In this document: in pieces, positions 60,200-64,000 of the stretch
Position numbering within the stretch: position 1 is the stretch's first letter
Layout of the letters: each line of letters starts with the position of its first letter
Assembly: GCF_964199755.1 (NCBI RefSeq)
Contig: NC_133899.1
Location: forward strand, 1,798,001 to 1,862,000
Source of the DNA: Larus michahellis
Taxonomy: Eukaryota > Chordata > Aves > Charadriiformes > Laridae
DNA: 64,000 nt
Direction of reading: 5' to 3'
The notes under the pieces: model-generated
The model's input: only the letters and a program-made list of their open reading frames with translations
The model's database searches: none
What the model was told of the DNA's origin: nothing
Translations under genes and position numbers: made by a program

Positions 60200-60840
60200 A
60201 GGAAGCTGGAGACCAATAATCCGCTTTATAGTGCCTTTTAATCACTGTCTCTCTGGGCCATATTTGAATGGATGTCCTAGAGGTGTGAGGCTTGCTAGAG
60301 CATTACCAAATTCCCAGGCAATCCGAACGCTCACGCACATTCATCATTAAAAATTGCCCGCCAAGTTGCGTGTTTTTGTAAAAGCATTATCGTTCCTCTG
60401 AGCTGCGTGTCCTGCAGCATCCTGCAGAAGGCAAGCAGGAGGCAATTTAGACACAGAACAATTTTCCTCCTGCTGGAAAAAGGCAGATTTCTGCTCCTCG
60501 GGGACACAGCACAGAGAAAGAAGGGAAAAAAAAAAAAAAATCCCAACCAAAAAAAACCCAAGCCCAGACTGTAATCTACAAGGCCACATTTCACATCTGT
60601 TTTTGCAATGTTAACTTTTATAAAAGGGCTGGGAATAACGCAATCAATTTACTTTTCATTTTGGAGGGTTATAAATTTAAAAGCAAGGCTGGTGCACAGT
60701 GGAACTGGAACATTGAAACTTGTTTTCAAAAAGCCCAACCCTCTACTTACAGCAAATGTTGTTCCTCTGAAAACAAAAGTGACGGCATATATTTTTAGGC
60801 AATACTGATTTTTTAAGAGTTACCAGACTGATTAACTCCA
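60200..60840. promoter_or_regulatory. Candidate intronic regulatory region
   Basis: Two AT-rich blocks (60205-60360 and 60600-60840) separated by a GC-richer stretch and an A15 run (60526-60540). The blocks contain CCAATAATCCGC, TTTTAATCACTG, CATCATTAAAAATTGCC and CGCAATCAATTTACTTTTC. No ORF or known repeat. Confidence 0.25.
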
Positions 60841-61524
60841 GATGATCCCAAAAGAACCACAGAAAACAACCCAAGTTTGGGAAAGGTCACTCCTCCCCGC
60901 AGTTGTTCCACGGACCCAAAACTTCTTGATCTATATTAACACCATAAATTAGATGTGTAACACTATTCCAGAAACGCCAGCAGCTCTCCGCGCTGCTGTT
61001 CTCGTCCCTCTTGTTTGCAGGCTTCAGAAGATAATAAACGAGGCGAGATGTCAGCACATCTTCCCACTCCCTCAGCTCTCTTCATTAGAGAGAGGCTCCT
61101 GACGTGCCCTCGCAACGCCTGCTCTGATTTTGTGCTCGGGGGCAGGCAGAGGACCAGGCAAGGATTCAATTAGCGGCCCACCTTCGGTTCATTTTTCATA
61201 AGCCTCACTCAAAAGTCGAGGTCAGGGAGGCTGTGATGTGCTGCGACTACAGACGATCGCGCTGCCCTAGAACCTCTAATTGCTTCCTTGTGCTAAACCA
61301 CGCTGCGGCGGCCGGTGCCTCCTCCCTTCGGCTGGAAGCGCCCCGGGGCAGAGACTGTCCCTCTTCCTTCTGGTCTCTGTTTCTGCATCTCCACCACCAC
61401 GACCAGGGCTCTTTGGCAAATATCTCCAAGATGTCCCACAGCAGCGACAGCCTCCACGACCAGATGGAGGTCCAACAAACGTATCAGGGGAGGAGGCAGG
61501 TTGTAAGCACGCGGGTTGAATTGC

Positions 61525-61890
61525 GTCTCTTCAGTCTGGAAAACAGACGGCTGAGGGGGGATCTTATCAACGCTTATAAATACTGAAAGGGGGGGTGTCA
61601 GGAGGATGGGGCCAGGCTCTTCTCAGTGGTACCCAGCGACAGGACAAGAGGTAACAGGCACAAACTTGACCATAGGAAGTTCCATCTCAAGACGAGGAGG
61701 AACTTCTTTGCTGTGAGGGTGGCAGAGCCCTGGCACAGGCTGCCCAGAGAGGTGGGGGAGTCTCCGTCTCTGGAGACATCCAAACCCGCCTGGACGCGTT
61801 CCTGTGCCACCTGCTCTGGGTGACCCTGCTCTAGCAGGGGGTTAGACTAGATGATCTCCAGAGGGCCCTTCCAACCCTATGGTTCTATGA
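61525..61890 (+). mobile_element. CR1 LINE, 3' fragment
   Basis: A + oriented CR1 of about 365 bp, from GTCTCTTCAGTCTGGAAAAC to CCTATGGTTCTATGA. It encodes part of the ORF2 C-terminus, broken by a stop (INAYKY then stop). It is the same subfamily as, and nearly identical to, the minus-strand copies at 39328 and 63459. Confidence 0.93.
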
Positions 61891-62429
61891 ACCCACAGCT
61901 CGGAAGGACTCAGGTGTGAAGTTGCAAAAATCAAACAGAAACAAGCACCAGCGACTGCGTTGGCAGGAGACCTGCTTTCACCCCATGCCTCACAACGCCA
62001 AAGATGAACACCCCAGCTCTCCCAGGCTCTCCTGGCATGGGCAACGATACAGAAAAGGGCTGAAGACCAAAATCAGACACGGGGAGACCAGAGAGGAATC
62101 CACCCCTTGTCCCTCATGTTGGGAGAACCAAGACTGCCAGCCTGGTGAAGGGGACCAAGGACACACGTCCCAAGTCTTCCTCCCCCTACAAGGAGGAATG
62201 AAAGCATAAAACAATAATAAAGAGATTGATGGAGATTTTGAGGGTGCTGCGACAAAGGTTGAGGGTGCTACAACAGAGCTTAGCTCAAGGGAAACAGTTG
62301 CGGAAAGAAGCTTCTTCTTGACAGATGGATTCAATTTGAATGTGCAAGGACATAGTCTTCTGGAATCAAGGCTGCTCCTGTGATAAGAAAAGTTTTCAGC
62401 TGAGAAACAAGGGGACACGACGCTAACAT

Positions 62430-63400
62430 AATCTCTGCCTCTGTGTTTACTACCAGGAAGAAATAAAATACAACTATGGCCAAATAAAAAAAAAATAAAA
62501 ATCAGAGGACAGACAGAAAGAAGGAAGGAGATATAAGTCCATACGAAAATGCAATTGTGATCAATGAGAAGCTGCTAAAATGTTTGTGCAGTAATGAAAG
62601 CAGCCTGGGCAACAAAGTGGAGAAACTTGAATTACTTGGGCGGGACACAAAACAGGATACTGAGGAGATGAGAGGAACACGGTGAAACAGAAATCGTAAC
62701 CGGAATATACACAACTGCAGAATCCAACGCTGCGAGGGCTTTGGAAGGAGTTTTTGGAAGAAGCGGAGGCAAATGGAAAATGAGAAAAAATGCAGCGTGA
62801 GTTTACCAAAGGTGGATTGTGCCAGAAAACCTGAGGACTGATGTTCCAGATAGAAGAAAAGCAGCAGATCTAATCCAGGCTGCCTTCAACAATGTGTTCC
62901 CCATGCTGCCAGCCCTGGGGGGCGGCTACTGATGGGGGAGATCATGAGGTTGAGGGCAAGACTCGTGAGGTGGAGGAGATGAAGCTCAAAGCATCCCATG
63001 ATGGGTAGCCATCCAGCCTTGTCAGCCAGCCTTTGGCTCTCCATAGCTCAACTTGAATTTCACCCCAAGTCCCAAGAAACAGTTCAACCCTGAATCAGCA
63101 ACTTGCTGTCCTGGTGAAGGCATCCTACGAGGCTCCAGCACCACAGGGCAGCGACCTGCTGATGGGAGATGGAACTGGGATGCTGGAGGTAAAGTTCACC
63201 ATAGAGAGACTTGTGGGAGGTACCAGTACACGAGGATGGGATGCAGCAGGGACAAGAAAACCGGTGAAAAATTCTACCGTCGGGAGGAGATATGTTCTGA
63301 AAGCGTAGGAGCACCAAGGACAAAGAACAAACTGGTTTAGGCTGAGGTCTGACCAGACTAGGAAAAGGAAGAAACGAGTGCAGAGACAGGACTCCCTGGG
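62430..63400 (+). mobile_element. Possible degraded retroelement
   Basis: The sequence carries scattered traces that resemble a LINE ORF2: an endonuclease-start-like GTGAAACAGAAATCGTAACC near 62682, and GAGTTTACCAAAGGTGG near 62799, reading EFTKG as in CR1 reverse transcriptase. Frames are broken throughout. It lies between two CR1 copies. Classification is uncertain. Confidence 0.3.
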
Positions 63401-63458
63401 CCAGGTGGTCACATCCCGACCAGCATGTCCGTACCTGTCCACTTTCAGGAATGCCGGT

Positions 63459-63957
63459 CATAGAATCATAGAATCACAGGGTTGGAAGGGCCCTCTGGAG
63501 ATCATCTAGTCCAACCCCCCTGTCAGAGCAGGGTCATCTTATATCAGGTGGCACAGGAACGCGTCCAGGCGGGTTTGGGATGTCTCCAGAGACGGAGACT
63601 CCCCCACCTCTCTGGGCAGCCTGTGCCAGGGCTCTGCCACCCTCACAGCAAAGAAGTTCCTCCTCGTGTTGAGATGGAACTTCCTATGCTCCAGTTTGTG
63701 CCCGTTACCTCTTGTCCTGTCACTGGGCACCACTGAGAAGAGCCTGGCCCCATCCTCCTGACACCCCCCCTTTCAGTATTTATAAGCATTGATAAGGTCC
63801 CCCCTCAGCCGTCTTTTTTCCAGACTGAAGAGACCCAAATCCCTCAGCCTCTCCTCATCAGAGAGGTGTTCCAGTCCCCTCAGCATCTTGGTAGCCCTTT
63901 GCTGCACCCTCTCCAGCAGGTCCCTGTCCTTCTGGAACCGGGGAGCCCGGAACTAGA
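63459..63957 (-). mobile_element. CR1 LINE fragment near right edge
   Basis: About 500 bp of minus-oriented CR1 beginning CATAGAATCATAGAATCAC and ending near 63957 (CCGGGGAGCCCGGAACTAG). Reading from the high coordinate, it holds the ORF2 C-terminal remnant followed by the 3' tail. It is nearly identical over more than 400 bp to the copy at 39328. Confidence 0.93.
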
Positions 63958-64000
63958 CATAGTAGCCCAGAACTGGCTGCCTATAACCTCAGGAGCTACT

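Larger units (their letters stand above)
54719..64000 (-). other. ACSF3: ACSF3 intron running off the right edge
   Basis: The next upstream ACSF3 exon (expected to encode the YGMTE-type A5 motif region) was not found, so the intron exceeds 9.2 kb. It contains the homopurine tract at 54971, AT-rich islands at about 57870-58540 and 60200-60840, a T-rich run at 59740-59800, two CR1 copies, and diverged retroelement-like sequence at 62430-63400. No independent gene is recognised. Confidence 0.65.

Overview
The window is vertebrate nuclear DNA and almost certainly bird. Genes are split into GT-AG exons, CpG islands are present, and there are about ten fragments of the avian CR1 LINE with its ATTCTATG-type 3' tail. 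There is also a solo endogenous-retrovirus LTR. There are no bacterial operons, tRNAs, rRNAs or CRISPR arrays.

Four protein genes could be read exon by exon. From left to right they are the 3' end of ANKRD11 (+, last two coding exons, stop at 2271), a complete SLC22A31 (+, nine coding exons, 7058-10657), a complete CDH15 / M-cadherin (-, fourteen coding exons, 17328-11334) and the 3' part of ACSF3 (-, last four coding exons, 54718-22971, continuing past the right edge). This is the gene order and orientation I know from human 16q24.3 (which corresponds to chicken chromosome 11), read in reverse and without the primate ZNF778 between ANKRD11 and SLC22A31.

Layout: 1-3366 is ANKRD11 introns, exons and 3'UTR. 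3367-7057 is intergenic, rising into a very G-rich minisatellite and the SLC22A31 CpG island. 7058-10955 is SLC22A31, with short introns (73-334 nt apart from a G-rich first intron). 11000-17330 is CDH15, tail-to-tail with SLC22A31 with poly(A) signals about 80 bp apart. 17330-18500 is the CDH15 promoter CpG island. 18500-22800 is intergenic. 22800-64000 is ACSF3 introns with four exons.

The single 27.4-kb ACSF3 intron (27184-54591) and the intron running off the right edge hold most of the repeats: CR1 copies, a 23-bp minisatellite, the solo LTR and a homopurine tract. They also hold several AT-rich, TAAT-motif-rich islands that look like candidate long-range regulatory elements.

The four genes do not form a pathway. 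ANKRD11 is a chromatin co-regulator, SLC22A31 a predicted membrane transporter, CDH15 a myogenic adhesion protein and ACSF3 a mitochondrial malonyl-CoA synthetase. I saw no convincing undescribed system. The observations most worth checking are the candidate regulatory islands, the intact avian SLC22A31, the convergent gene ends, the 23-bp minisatellite and the precisely delimited solo LTR.
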